Below are positions 38,578 to 50,855 of a DNA stretch of 64,000 nt, piece by piece. Every line of letters starts with the position of its first letter. Within the stretch, counting starts at the first letter, position 1. Origin of the DNA: Eutypa lata (taxonomy: Eukaryota; Ascomycota; Sordariomycetes; Xylariales; Diatrypaceae); NCBI GenBank assembly GCA_022661535.1, contig JAKULF010000004.1:3782001-3846000 (forward strand). The letters run 5' to 3'. The notes below the pieces were generated by a model. The model ran no database searches. It was given only the letters and a program-made list of their open reading frames with translations, and was not told where the DNA came from. The position numbers and the translations under genes were made by a program.

Positions 38578-39375
38578 GTAGTGATATGCCAGTTAGTTAG
38601 ATGCATATAGGTCATATTATGATTCCCGTAGCCAACATCATACGTTTTATATAAACACCTTATGATAAGGGCCTTGATCTAGTAATGTTCGTGATATTCG
38701 GAGGACTTTAAAAACAAACAACCATCCTACGTATTATCAATGGCCACGAAACTTTCTCGGATTACAGTATCATACACATTTTCAAGTACAAGGTTTTCGC
38801 GTGGTATTAAGAGTATTGCCGATCTCTCTAAACAATAAATGGTTAATAGATATCACATGCGTTCGCTCCACTGGCACCTGGAGGAATTAGGGGCCCCGCC
38901 ACGGGTTCTCTCACCGTTATGCTTGGCCCCTTCACGGATGTCATATGTATTTCCATTGGCGGTCCAGTAACACCCAGTATCTTTACTCTAGGCTTCCCAA
39001 TTGTCAGTTCGTATACTTCATCGTAGGGACAACAGACTATTGAGAAATATCCTCATCACAACCCATAGTAAGAGCTAATCTAAGAGGTGAATTCGTTATT
39101 AAGCTCACTTAACTCACTGCCGCCCACTGTCTAGGTCTTTTTTTCTGTGCACAGCTGACACTAGTAAGCGGCAGAGCAACCAACTCAGGTTCTCCTCGTC
39201 TTTCCATCTGCTTAGGGTTCTCCGTGTTTTCAGTATTACCAACTGCAATCTTTTCCAGACTTGGAACATCTTATCGCCAGCCGTGGGAACTCAACAACCC
39301 GCTGTCGCACCCTCATAACTAAAACTTCCAAAACACGGTGGTCTAAACCATCTAGAACGACTTCCAGGGGTGCGT

Positions 39376-39957
39376 TAGGAGGCCACCCTGCCAATAGATG
39401 CTACGTTTGTGTCTCTTGATCCTGAGGTAGCCTCAGATCGACAGATATTACATCTATCTTCTGAGAAACTTACTGCCAGACAACTTATGTTTGCAAGACT
39501 TGACACTCGAGATGTCTGTTCCTTGTCGCCCCCGGGCAACTTGAGAAGTTTGATATCTCCTTGTGTGTTTGAAATCAAGGTATTGCCGAAATCGAAAAAG
39601 GAGAAACGGCCATGTATTTTCGCCCAGACGCAGTACCGCACCCAAGACGAGGTGCCAACTATAATTAGTCAGAGTCTACTTATCAGAGACATTCCAAAAA
39701 GACCCGAAACTAGCTATCTAAGAAATATTGATCTGGTGGGACATTCTACCAGAAAAGATCTGAAGATTTTACACTTCCTCGATGTAAACATCCCTGGTAT
39801 TGCGCCTATATTGACTATTCTCGAGACACACACACAATATCCCGATTTATTTGCCCCTTTATCATCCAAGTCTTATTCCAAACCGACCCGAAAACTTTTC
39901 TTAAGCAGGCGTGTTAGCTCAACTTGGCTGCTAGCCACACCCATTCGAGTTCCATAA
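39376..39957 (+). pseudogene. Orphan open frame of about 190 codons, possible gene fragment
   Basis: An uninterrupted plus-strand frame runs from just after a TAG (39376-39378) to a TAA at 39955-39957. The first possible start by codon rule is GTG 39409; no suitable ATG lies at its beginning. The composition is protein-like (for example SSEKLTARQLMFARLDTRDV), without low-complexity bias. I do not recognise the family. It could be an internal exon of a decayed gene, since upstream sequence in the same frame is closed by stops. It has no companion exon that I can identify. Confidence 0.3.
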
Positions 39958-40390
39958 CGCCGGGAATGACGCTATATATACTTTATATGCTATGCTTCTC
40001 CCCGCTATCAAAAGGGGTGTAATTGAACTTAGCCAAAGCGAATCAAGAAGTCTAGAGGTGATCAGCCATGCAGTGTCAGACACAGTTTATAAAGACCTAT
40101 TCGGCAAATCTTTTGAGGGACAGGAAGATAAATCGTAACCTGTAAGTTTCCGTATACGGAATACGACGGTTTAACCACGTAATTATGGCTAGTGTGGTCT
40201 AGGACAATAAAACAAACCATTTACTTAGGAATACTTTACTATCCTCGCGAAGCAATGGACTTTATGTATACATAATGACATTGTTCTCAAGAACTAATTA
40301 ATATAATAATCATTGTGTATAAATGGGGGTTATGGAGCTAGCTACACCGCAGGCTTTGGAGAGAGGTACAAATACTAATGGCGTACTTCG

Positions 40391-40522
40391 TTGTTATGAG
40401 CCTAAAGCTATATAATTTAAGTTCGTTGCAATACATAACATAACAACACAGGCTCGTTCACGTATCATATGTTCGTGACATGGACAGACTTTAAAGTTAA
40501 CTATTTATCGGCTCATAACAGC
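40391..40522. mobile_element. Possible small foldback element (MITE-like)
   Basis: GTTATGAGCC near 40394 is matched by its inverse GGCTCATAAC near 40510. Weaker inverted similarity continues inwards (TAAAGCTATATAA against TTAACTATTTATC). The whole is about 130 bp. No clear target-site duplication was found. Confidence 0.25.
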
Positions 40523-43500
40523 TAGATAAACCCAGGATACGTGGAATTTGATCCTAGATGTACAATATGGTGGTAGAAATGCTGGGTGACGTGGTTATGG
40601 CCTTGGTGTTGGTTTATGAATAGGGTTTCCAAGTAAAGACCTAGTGGCAGATGTTATAATAGTGACGGCCGAATTTAACAATATATACCATGTATGAAGA
40701 AATGTAGACATGATGTATTATAAAAGTATGATAAGATCATAGGATAGTAAATATTTAGGTAGTTGCCATCTGGAATTACGTGACGACTATGCGATATAAT
40801 TCAATATACCTTTAAGCCGAGCGCAAGGTTTCTGCTTCAGGAAAAACACGTTGCAAATTAGCTAAACATTTCCATCGGACATATGCTAGGTGAAGTGTTA
40901 TTAACCCCAAAAATCAAGCAGAACGCAATATCATCAACGGGCATTAAGAAGCATAAACGAAGAATAATGTAAAGTATTATAGTATATACTAGGATTCTAT
41001 AACCATCGCAAGGTTTACATTGCGACTAACTCATTAAACCGACCACACTTTTCCCTTTCGTGTTGCATTTGTTGTGTTTTGCAATTTTAACGAAGTTAAC
41101 ACCCGTACTGCATCTCATGGTTCATTAAAGAATGTTGAACATCCTTGAGTAACCTTATGTATATTATAGAAGCGGAAAGACTCATGTGGCTAGATAGATA
41201 CTGGGATGATCCAATCACTCGACTTCATGACTCGGTCTAATGCCGTCACGGGCCGGACCCGACCCTACCTAATTTATTCGGATCTCTGCCCAGAGCCAGG
41301 AACGCCTGAAAGTCAATGCGGTTCCGACAGGACAGGTGCATAGCTACCGGGATGAAACTAGCCGATATAGTTGCGCATCCTAACTAATAGCCGGCGTAGC
41401 CCACCAGTGTCGTTCGGGTTTGGGAAACTTGGAGTCGGAGGGTGGTGCTAACGGCATGTGACAAGTGGCCGATGTGACCCTCGATATCGATAAGCGCTTG
41501 AGCGGATAGGGGGCAAGGGGGGTTTACCCTCAGGGCCCTTTTAAGCCCACCATGAATTGCAACTATATATACCAGGAGGGCACCTATAATAGCGACCTAC
41601 ATTTGTATGCAGTACGAGGTATGTATGTGCTATGATATCGGAGGGGGGTGGGTTGGTGCTATTTATGACCCCCCTCTTTTCCTCATGGCGCGTGGGGTAT
41701 GGACACCTGACCAATAGCAGAGTGAGACATGTGAAAGCAATTCGCCCACCATCAGATAGCAGTCAGGGAATGAACCAGACCGGCTGACGGTTGGTATCAT
41801 TGGTTTTGTCTTAGGTGACGAAAAGAGATGGATCAAGTGACCGCGCCCACACCTAGGAAAGCGGCCGGACAGACCCCGTGATCATGCTGTTGGGAGGGTG
41901 CTGATAAAGAAACATGTCGGAAATAATCGGTCGGAATCAGACATTCGCCCAGAAATTGTTCAGGTACTTATCTAGGTAGTTAGATCTCAGCATAATTTTA
42001 ACAATCCGATCTACCACCTCGAGAGCACGTCACAGCTTTGCTGGGAAGAGGGGTCATGTGGATAAGTGGTATGCTACTCATTCTACTGCTACTGCTACAT
42101 AAGTTAGTTAGGCATTGATGAGGGGTAATATCTTCCTAAAATTTGGATATCGCGATAGTCTGTGTGGGAGCGTATAATAACGTGGTATAATAGAAGAAGA
42201 TATGCATATTCTGGCTGCGGGTAAGAGCCTCAATGCATTCCGATGATGAGTCCTGGTTGGCTTATGCAGTAAACCCTGGTTGACGATCGTTTTGAGGCGT
42301 GAAAGGCTATGTTGGAGTTACTCAAGCTGTTGACTACTAAGTACCTAGAGGTAGGTATGTGCATTGGCCGGAATATTCAGGCATTGGGTATGAGTATAAG
42401 TAATTTACTTAAGACAGACTTCCTGCATATAGGTGCAGACTACCTACCTACCAGCCTACCTACCTAGGTGGTATGCACGTATGAGACAGCCTTACTGCAT
42501 CTTAATCCCCTAACTATACCATTGCTATATGTGATTGGTTGAACACCCATTATCCGTGGTAATCTGTAGGTATGATAAACAATACGATACCAAGTAGGTA
42601 CCTACCTACCTAGAGTAAGTGTCAGGGTGAAGTCAGGGAATAGCACTGGTATATCAAAACTGCAACTTCGGGATAGAGATCAGTTCCAGCAATCAGTACT
42701 GCCGTAGTCCTGCTCCGGGTGCGTCGGACAGGTTATGAAGACTTGTCAGCTTAAACCCGTCAAACTCCGGCGAAGTCCTGGCGATTTTATAAGGACTGAG
42801 TAGTAGAAGAGTTACATGGATTTAAAGGCTTCGTAGCTTTCCAAGGTTAGAATCTTAGGTACCTACATGCATACCTAGAGGCTAGGTATGCAGCTGCCTA
42901 CCCGCTACCACACCTATGTACGTATGCTGTGTTGCCTACATGTATGGCAAAACATTGTAGGACAGACAGGCAGAGGCAACTGTGCCATTATCGATAAAGG
43001 AGGGGTAAAGGGGGCTGAGGGGTCGGGTCGTCTGGTGGGTACGGCAGCTTGTGACTGCAGCATATGACGCATCTTAATGGAATTGAGTTTGATGTATCCT
43101 CAAGAGTGGGATCAAGTACCGAAAAAGTAATCGCTTATAGCAGGTACTTGTAAGATATAAGAAGATACATAAATGTAAGCTTATCGATAACTACTGTATC
43201 CAAACATATATAGCATTCTTCTTATAAGTGATGGATGGCTTATGGTCTGGACAAACTCTGGATTTATCTAGAGCCCGTAGGTACACACATAGGTAGCGGC
43301 GATAAATAAAAGGAAGGGTAGACGATATAGCTTAGGCATATAGAACACTCTATTTCTTTCCATACATCCTTATTAATGCTTGTTTAGTTTCATCATCTTT
43401 TCCCTTTGAGCGTATGACTCACTCCAAGTGTCGCCCGGATTAACGTTAGGGGCATCAAGAACCCTGTCACTTTTTTTTACTCTGGATTGTATGTATGTGA

Positions 43501-46055
43501 AGAATTATACATAGATCTATCATACTTGTATACATAGTAGCAAGACGTATGTAAAGAATCGGACCATCACGTCTCATAAGATTCAGATATTAGAATTGTA
43601 AGTCTGTCCATGTATGATTGGTCAATTCGATTCGACTACGTGTACGCATAAATTGCTCTCGTGGCGATGCCTGAACGGCTTGGGGCGTCTCATCTAGGCT
43701 TTACTTAAACCAATCCGTTTCGTGTCTTAGTATCCATTATTCACAAGGTCGGCGTTGATCGCAGGTCGAAGAGACACTTTCAAGATGGTCGATGCAGCAT
43801 GAGCGGGGAAGTAAGCAGACACATGTAAGAGATTGCCAGCATAAATGAATCTTGCTAATAGATCTCTCCAGTCAGAACCGTTCCAGCGGAAGAACCCCGT
43901 TAATTCGTAAAAACAGCAGTTCTAATTAGATACACTGACGAAGATTGACGAGGAAACGCCGAGCTCGCCACGTATTCCCCGGATCCTGAAGATTAAATTG
44001 ATAATCGATTAGCATGGCGATACGGTAGACTAGTGTCCTTGAATAAATTATCGACCAATTGACTATACGACCGCAAGTGGTTACTGACGCCTAATGATGA
44101 AGTTCTACAAATTGATCCTTATAGATTTCTGTTCGCGTGCCCATCTCGAAAGCCTCATTCCATAATCCCTGCTGAGGCATCCGCGGCCCGCGTTTGTTAG
44201 GTACACCTGCACATTGACATGCACATTAAATTCTTGGCAACGTTACTGTTGCAGCACGGGGCTGACGGAGCAACAGTTCAGATACACTTTTGAGCCTCGA
44301 TCGTGTAGCTGCATCCGTCGGCACGACACATTCGAGCCCCCCTCCCCCCTTTATATTAGTCAGTGAGCATCTCAGGGACAAGGCCGAAGTAAACTCAATC
44401 AATTAGGGTAGCCTTCTAGCCTGTTCATTATGAACTGTATGCCTAAGATGTGAATATCTCACCAGTAGTACGCCTCTCATACCTGCGATCCTACCTGGTA
44501 GGAGGTATGTTTCGATGTTGGAACCCCGACAGTTTCTATCGTGATGTGGTTATTTATATGTTGAGTGGAGATAGACCACCAAGTCTTAAGTATGTATGCC
44601 TAGGTAGGTATGCGATCAATTGCACAACATCACCTAGCAAGGCTCCGCGTCGACTTGAATAGAAGCAAGTGTGACATTCGCTAACTGGCGTCTTGAGATT
44701 CGCCGACTCAATACCCAACTAGTTACGTAGGCATATTTGACAATCGACTGGAATTCGTTTCTTAAACGGCCCCAGCTTTCTTACTCTCTGGGACACAGAT
44801 GTGGAGGTATAACAAAACGTGTTTCGAGACACTTGGCCGTTAGTTAATTCTACGTAACGGTCGATTCCAATGGCGACTCTGCTATTGAATCCACAATTGG
44901 TACCCAATCTGCAAGTTCAATTGATTTACACTTCCAGATTAGTAGCATCGTAAACTTGAACCCCTCAATTTGCTTTCGCCATTGGGTTGTTAAACGTTCG
45001 CATCACCAGAAAAGAGTTAGGTTTGATAGTATATCTAACATTTCGTACACGTGTGTGCTTTTTTTGGGTGTGATAACGGCCTTGTACCTATACATATACT
45101 ACATAGTGTAGATCGCCGCGGGTAGCTTCGATCAGGTACAAACGCCAATAACAGCACTGGGTGCGTTCAACCACGATTTTAGCAATTGAGCATACGGGTT
45201 TGTTTCTACTTGTAAAAAGATGAAGTTGATTAATTGGGAATAACTACATGTAAGCATGCCGTTTGAATAGCGCCCGAGAAGTGTCAATTGCGTCTTTCCT
45301 CAAGCCTATCCAATTACATGCGATGGGATTATGTACATAGGTGTGTGTACGTACCGGGTACTTAAGCCCCACCAGCAACCTTGAATTGTCAAGCAGTTGG
45401 GGATGCGGACTGGAACATTGGAACGCTGGAGCAAGCAACATTGATTTGAAGTTGAAAATCAGGCCTAATAATGTTAAGCATGTTAGTCACCCGCATCACG
45501 CATTCCATCCTGTTAGTGAATCGCGGGCCAATAACCTGATTTGATCGCCTTTCAATTGATTATACATAGATGATTACATGCCAGATCAATCCTGAGTAAC
45601 GCAAACTTGACCTCAGTACATAACTACCTAAGCAAGCTTGCAGGCTTGTAAGGATTATCTCTGCTTCCAAGGGCGTTGATGGACTTCGGGGTTGCGCCGG
45701 ATCTATCTCCGTCTGATTCTCCATGATCAGGGCCGAGAGTTGGAATGCCATAATGCCAGGACATCTGGAAGTGTCACTTCTTCGACCCCACAAGTACTTC
45801 GGAGCAGAGGGTACCTACCAAAGATGCATGTACATACGAACATTAAAAATGAACCAGAGGCTGCATGTGGTGAGTGAGTACGTACCAAAGCTGGCCCTCC
45901 AAAAATAAGCCTGGCAGAGTGGGTCGGAACCCCTGCCCATGTGCTTGCATCTGCCCTGCCTAGCGGGTGTTAATGACAGTGACTGGGTGGGTTCTCAAGG
46001 AGGGGAGGGTGACTCTTTCGACGACACCACTAGCCCAGTGTATGTAGGAAGTATT

Positions 46056-46112
46056 GCTACCACTACGACTACAATCACAACCACCACTACACCACCGGCA
46101 CCACCACCAGCA
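46056..46112. repeat. ACC/ACT triplet-like simple repeat
   Basis: A run of ACTACG, ACAACC and ACCACC units forms a low-complexity stretch. The threonine/proline-rich frame it creates is not taken as a gene. Confidence 0.7.
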
Positions 46113-46508
46113 AGATACATCCACGTTTAGGATACGGCGAAATGTCACGCCCAACGGGAACCTTGAAGAAGCTGGAGGGCACTTCTTGTAGGCTGCTTTT
46201 TAACTGCCTGGTCACTCTGCCTCTCCCTTCTTCTTCTCTTTCCTATTTCTCTAGTACCTATTTGAATCTACGCCATCGAGAGTCTTAACCTTACGAACAT
46301 CTGTGCTCTTTGTGTTATGCTACATGAGCTCGAACTTTGGTTTACTAGTGAATTATTAATCGTCTCGAAATTGACGGTAGTTTGCCACTTATAAACTCAA
46401 TCATCAAACATCTGCTATCTATCAGAGTATATATGGCTGTTCCCTCCCACCCAAGGCCACCAGCCTGTTTGTTTCCTCCGATCCAACTATCTTTCCGCTT
46501 TTGATTGC

Positions 46509-46556
46509 CATTGAATTGAAACTGAATTGAATTGGAATTAAATTGGATTGGATTGG
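46509..46556. repeat. ATTGAATTGG simple repeat
   Basis: Tandem ATTGAATTG / AATTGGATTGG units lie about 650 bp upstream of the SWIRM start codon. Confidence 0.7.
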
Positions 46557-47154
46557 GAACTCCCCGCCAATGGTTTACTGTGTACCGGATATCAAAGCAA
46601 CTACCAACTTACATTCCCACTACTGGTACTCGTTAACTGTCAACTGATAACACACATTTACGTTCCTGGCCTGCTATTGTTCCTATTGTTATTCATCGAC
46701 TCGTCCTTTTTTGGCCGTACAATACGAGCACAGAGAATTCTATTTAATTCTTTATTCTTTATCCCCGGAAGTTCAGCTATCGCACCGTTTCTCTTCCCTT
46801 TTATTCTTTCTTTTAACTTCCAACCTTCGGCTTTAACCCCACCATCGGCGACAACTTGACCTCATATACATTTATATACATATACACCCGCATATGTGTA
46901 TGTGTATGTAAGTAGGTACTTGGTATTCCAACCTTTCTAACGCCGGCGTCCCAACCGAACATTGCGAGTTGGAAAAGGAAAGAAGGAGAATTCTTCGTCA
47001 TCGTGCACGGTCGCGTTTCAATTGATTCTAACGTGGCTCATTCGCCAATTGAGTCAAACCCAACGCAATTTAGGTTTCTGCCTGTCGCATTTGCCACTAC
47101 CAGCATCCACTCACACGCACCTTATACCTTATTATACATACCGTTATCTATCTG

Positions 47155-47195
47155 CCTACATACCTACATACCTACATACCTACCTAACTACCTAT
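47155..47195. repeat. CTACATAC simple repeat in the leader of the SWIRM gene
   Basis: Tandem CTACATAC/CCTA units end 15 bp before the ATG at 47210. They are open in the gene's frame but encode Tyr/Pro/Thr filler with no upstream ATG in that frame, so they are most likely 5' UTR. Confidence 0.7.
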
Positions 47196-47209
47196 CCAAT
47201 CCTATATAC

Positions 47210-48496
47210 ATGGCTGACAAACCAACATCATCACAGCCTATTCCTACTTCCTCTTCCTTTCTATATTCTTCACCCATTTTCATCTCTAAAACATCATCAA
47301 ATTCTTCAAATACATTCCCTTCAACTTCGTCGCATTCCACCGAATCTACAATGATGCCTCCCACTACATCGAATTCGAATTCGACATCGACATCGACATC
47401 ACCAGTGCAAATGGAGTCAAAGAAGCTTCTGGATATTAGCAATCTTATGTCGCCCCCGGAGCCACCTCGTTTCGAATCCTTTTCGCAAGAGAACAACATG
47501 AAGTCAATGAGAATAGTAGGGACGTCTGAAGGTCGTCGCATTCCTGGCCCAATCCCTCCGTTATCACCGCCGATATCTCCGGCTACTAAAGCCGCCGACC
47601 ACATTCCCAGCACAGCATCATCCAGCCGTTCTCCCGTGAGAGATCCCATTCTTTATGACGTTACTGGTTCGCCTCTCCAACAACCATTGTTTATCCACGA
47701 CGAGTCCCATGCCATCCAGCGGATTGTGGATGACCATGTCGTTGCACGGCCAGCATCTCTCTTCACGTCTACATCACCGCCTCAGCCGGAGCACTATGAG
47801 CTAATGCTCAGCTTCAAGTCGGATGTGATGAGAAAGTATAATGAGAACCCGAGAGGCTGGTTGCAGCGAGAGCGTGCACAGCTGATTGCGGATAGAAAGG
47901 CCAGTGCGCGACAGAATCGTTTTAGGCTGCAACCTATCCTACCGGCCAAGCCACAGCCGATTCGAACGCATGCGCAGCGTATCGCTAAGCCCGCTAAGGC
48001 ATCCAAGCATGTGTCTCCTCCTCGTCCCATTCGATCCAACCCATCGGCAGCACCTAGTATATCGGTGGTTCACAGAGTTAGCCCTACGCCCGATCAGTCC
48101 TCGCGCCGCGTGGTCGCTCCAAATCGAGAAGACAAGGATTTCGAATCGCTTCCGAATTATTGTCCGCCAACGAGCTCTCTTCCGAGCAAGCCTAACAGTC
48201 TCAAGGTAGACTGGAAGGGTGCTCCGATCGATCTTGGTGGTGATCCCCACCGACATCTCCTACACCTGGATGAAGTCTCACTGGCAGCTAATCTTCGGCT
48301 CGACTGCGCTACTTACCTGACGAGCAAGAGGCGCATGTTTGTTAGACGACTCGAATGCCTTCGTGTGGGTAAGGAGTTCCGCAAGACGGATGCGCAGCAA
48401 GCCTGCAAGATCGACGTCAACAAGGCGTCTAAACTTTGGACAGCGTTCGAGAAAGTCGGCTGGCTCGACAAAGATTGGATGCTCCGATATGTATAG
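47210..48496 (+). CDS. SWIRM domain protein (Fun19 / Laf1-Laf2 type)
   Basis: Single exon, 428 aa from ATG 47210. The open frame extends upstream to 47003, but that start is GTG and the segment is pyrimidine-rich leader sequence. ATG 47408 (MESKKLLDISNLMSPPEPP) is a plausible alternative start because conserved-looking sequence begins there. The N-terminal two thirds are Ser/Pro/Thr-rich and disordered-looking. The C-terminal ~115 residues form a SWIRM domain: NSLKVDWKGAPIDL, then DEVSLAANLRLDCATYLTSK, then KTDAQQACKIDVNKASKLW and a GWLDKDW end. Known: SWIRM domains are helical DNA- or nucleosome-binding modules of chromatin complexes. The fission yeast relatives Laf1/Laf2 associate with the Clr6 histone deacetylase; S. 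cerevisiae has Fun19. A nuclear, chromatin-linked role is inferred. No SANT or amine-oxidase partner domain is present. Confidence 0.88.
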   Translation: MADKPTSSQPIPTSSSFLYSSPIFISKTSSNSSNTFPSTSSHSTESTMMPPTTSNSNSTSTSTSPVQMESKKLLDISNLMSPPEPPRFESFSQENNMKSMRIVGTSEGRRIPGPIPPLSPPISPATKAADHIPSTASSSRSPVRDPILYDVTGSPLQQPLFIHDESHAIQRIVDDHVVARPASLFTSTSPPQPEHYELMLSFKSDVMRKYNENPRGWLQRERAQLIADRKASARQNRFRLQPILPAKPQPIRTHAQRIAKPAKASKHVSPPRPIRSNPSAAPSISVVHRVSPTPDQSSRRVVAPNREDKDFESLPNYCPPTSSLPSKPNSLKVDWKGAPIDLGGDPHRHLLHLDEVSLAANLRLDCATYLTSKRRMFVRRLECLRVGKEFRKTDAQQACKIDVNKASKLWTAFEKVGWLDKDWMLRYV

Positions 48497-50106
48497 GCCA
48501 CTTACACATACGATATTGTCCTGATTTTATGTCCATCTGGAATGGATTCATGACACCGATTGCTCCCTTGCTATCCTCAACACTTTAAATATTTCATGAT
48601 GCTGGATGATTTCAACGATTCACGCATCCTCACACACTCCCAATTTTGATTGATTTTGGTCGGTACAGGGGCGTTTTCACTGGCCATCTAATATGAATGG
48701 TTCCAGCGGTATTCACGTTTTCTTTTGTCGGTTCAGGATCTGGTTTTATCATAGGGTCTATCGGTTATTCCAGCGACATCATACCACATGTCTGCTTTCA
48801 ATACACTACAGCATCGGGAGATTCATACAATGATACCCGGAGTGTGCGGATTCCTCTCCCCAAGGCCACTCCACTCCACATACACAATTCCTTAGATAGT
48901 TTTTTTTTCGGGTCCGCATTATTGCATGCCAATTTTGTTTTATCGGTTGGCCCGGTCGGGGGGTGGCGGTTCCATCGAGGATACCTCTGCATCATGTACG
49001 GCGTTGCTTTGCTCCCTTGTTTTTTTAACGGCCCAGTAGATTGATATGGGCCTAGCGATGTTTCTGGAAACACACGGAGTATTATTACCTCATCAGCGAG
49101 TTTGAATCAGACAGCTGTCCTCAAGTATGAGACGAGCACTGGGTTTAGTTCATGGAGTTATTGGTGAAGCAAGCGAGTCTTGACTTTGCCACGTTCATAG
49201 CGTTTAGCCAGACAGGCTCTTTGAGGCAATGTTATTTTTTACACGTTGCCCCTTCTCAGCGAATATATGTTTTCCCCCCTCTGTGATTTGAATAATCGAT
49301 GTTGTGTTCATTATGCTTTGATTATACGACGTTGAATAGATAGTACAGGTGGGATCCCGCCCTTCCCCCTTGCCATCCCGTTTCTCCAATTTGTGTAGTA
49401 TTTTCAAGGTAGGATCTTCACATGCAAATCTCCAAAGGGAAACCCAGCCCTATGGGAAACTAGTGAAGTAACTGTTCCTATTGCAGCCGTTGCCGTCCCC
49501 TGCCTTAGCGTGCCCGCTGCTGGCGGGCGGGATCGGCGTTGTGGACTGCCCACAAATCTAAAAAAACAACCCAAAAACCTTAATATTTGCCGGAAAGTGG
49601 ATGGGAATCGGGGAACTCCATGCAAGCCATGTTTAATGTTATCTTTTATCTTTTATCTTTTCCCCCGGCGTGCATACAACCATACACGCTCCTAAAAAAA
49701 AAACGGCGTCTAGCCTCTAGAGGTTACTTACGAAGCGCGATTTGCTGTAATGTCGCTCACCATCCAAGCATAAGTACCATCAACTACAGACGAATATAAC
49801 GCACGACAGCTCAAAAAGACATCCATATCATCATCGTTGGTTTGGGAGCCAGGTAAACGTAATTTATTAAGCTCCTTGACAGGATTAGTAGACCCTTGCA
49901 GGACCTATATGCCCGCCTGCCTACCTTCCCTCCCCTAATACATGTAACTAATTATATAATATTAAAAAAAAAGAACTTTTCATTTACCAATCCGCATACT
50001 TACCTACCTAATTACTTACGTGCCCATCATCTTTCCTGTAGTTAATTACTAACATTTCACACGGAACTTGCATCTCACTCTCCCTAACTCCTCTAGGGGT
50101 CAGAAG
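48497..50106. other. Intergenic stretch, no supported gene
   Basis: This 1.6-kb stretch probably includes the 3' UTR of the SWIRM gene. Open frames up to 115 codons (48697-49044) have no recognisable character. TACCTA-type simple sequence occurs near 49910-50020. Confidence 0.4.
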
Positions 50107-50534
50107 TTAGAAATCTGTCGACAACACGACGTCCACGGCGTCAGCTGCCCCGAGCTCCTCTAGGATGCACCCCATGGTAGCAAACGTAGCCCGGATTGGG
50201 CGCCTGAGGAACAGCGCCCAGAGGAGCGTCAGGAGCAGGCAGAGCAGGTCGAGGAGGCCGCTTACCTGCTGCCGGAGCAGGTGTGGTAGGGACATTGTTG
50301 GTGCCATTGCCACCGCGGAGAGGATACGCCGGGACACGATGAGAGGGAAGGGGAGATGCTGCAGCATTGTTGGGAAGACCGGCTTCCGGACGGTGCTGCT
50401 CTGTTGGGTGTGTGAATGGGCTGATGGTGGGTGGGTGCAGTAATTGGTGGGTTCGCTGTTTGTTTTCTGTTTCTGTTTCTCTTCCCTACTACCCCTCGGA
50501 GCGAGAAAAGAGGTTGCTTTTTGTCACCCGTCAA
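50107..50534 (-). CDS. GC-rich locus with competing small reading frames; coding status unresolved
   Basis: The interval is clearly richer in G+C than its surroundings. On the minus strand, one frame gives an 86-aa protein from ATG 50367 with a hydrophobic stretch (VSGLLDLLCLLLTLLWALFL). Another opens at ATG 50534 (90 codons). A third is open without any Met and is rich in Pro/Ala (PALPAPDAPLGAVPQAPNPG), with coding-like composition. A plausible 62-nt intron (GTAAGC, CTGAC, CTCAG) would join the 50534 frame to the last 34 codons of the 86-aa frame. These readings exclude each other. It could be a small spliced gene, the last exon of an unannotated transcript, or a GC-rich non-coding stretch. 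I recognise no family. Confidence 0.25.
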
Positions 50535-50855
50535 GGGTTTTAATACCCAAACAAGGCCTTTGTGTAGATAGACAAATGCAGGTAGTTTGAAAAAGGGCCA
50601 TTGTATGTGAGTATAATGGCCACTTTATTCGCATATGTCTTTATTTGCGCTACGTGTGGTTTTTTTTTTTCTTTTCTTGTCCATAATTCCTCAAAACAAA
50701 GGATTGTGAGGGGCTGAAACCCGCTTTCAAGGAGAAGATTATAGGACCCAGCGCACACGAGCTAAGGGTATTATTGTATTCGTGCTTGCTTACCCGGTTT
50801 CATATTACTCTTACAGTCCACTGTCGCTACTAGACGAACCGAACGTGCACAGTGT

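Larger units (their letters stand above)
36949..47209. other. 10-kb gene-poor region
   Basis: No gene of normal size can be supported between cwc24 and the SWIRM gene. The region has many stop codons in all frames, short TACCTA/AGGTA-type simple sequence (for example 42340-42620), and a few remnant-like items listed separately. Composition is mildly AT-rich but not RIP-saturated. A long leader of the SWIRM gene may occupy its right end. Confidence 0.5.

Noticed and set aside
42340..42620. CRISPR-like or regulatory array from repeated TACCTA/GTAGGTA motifs
   Set aside because: Short simple-sequence tracts of this type recur all over the window without regular spacing or spacers.
47003..47209. 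N-terminal extension of the SWIRM protein
   Set aside because: The extension starts at GTG and runs through CTACATAC repeats. The first in-frame ATG is 47210.
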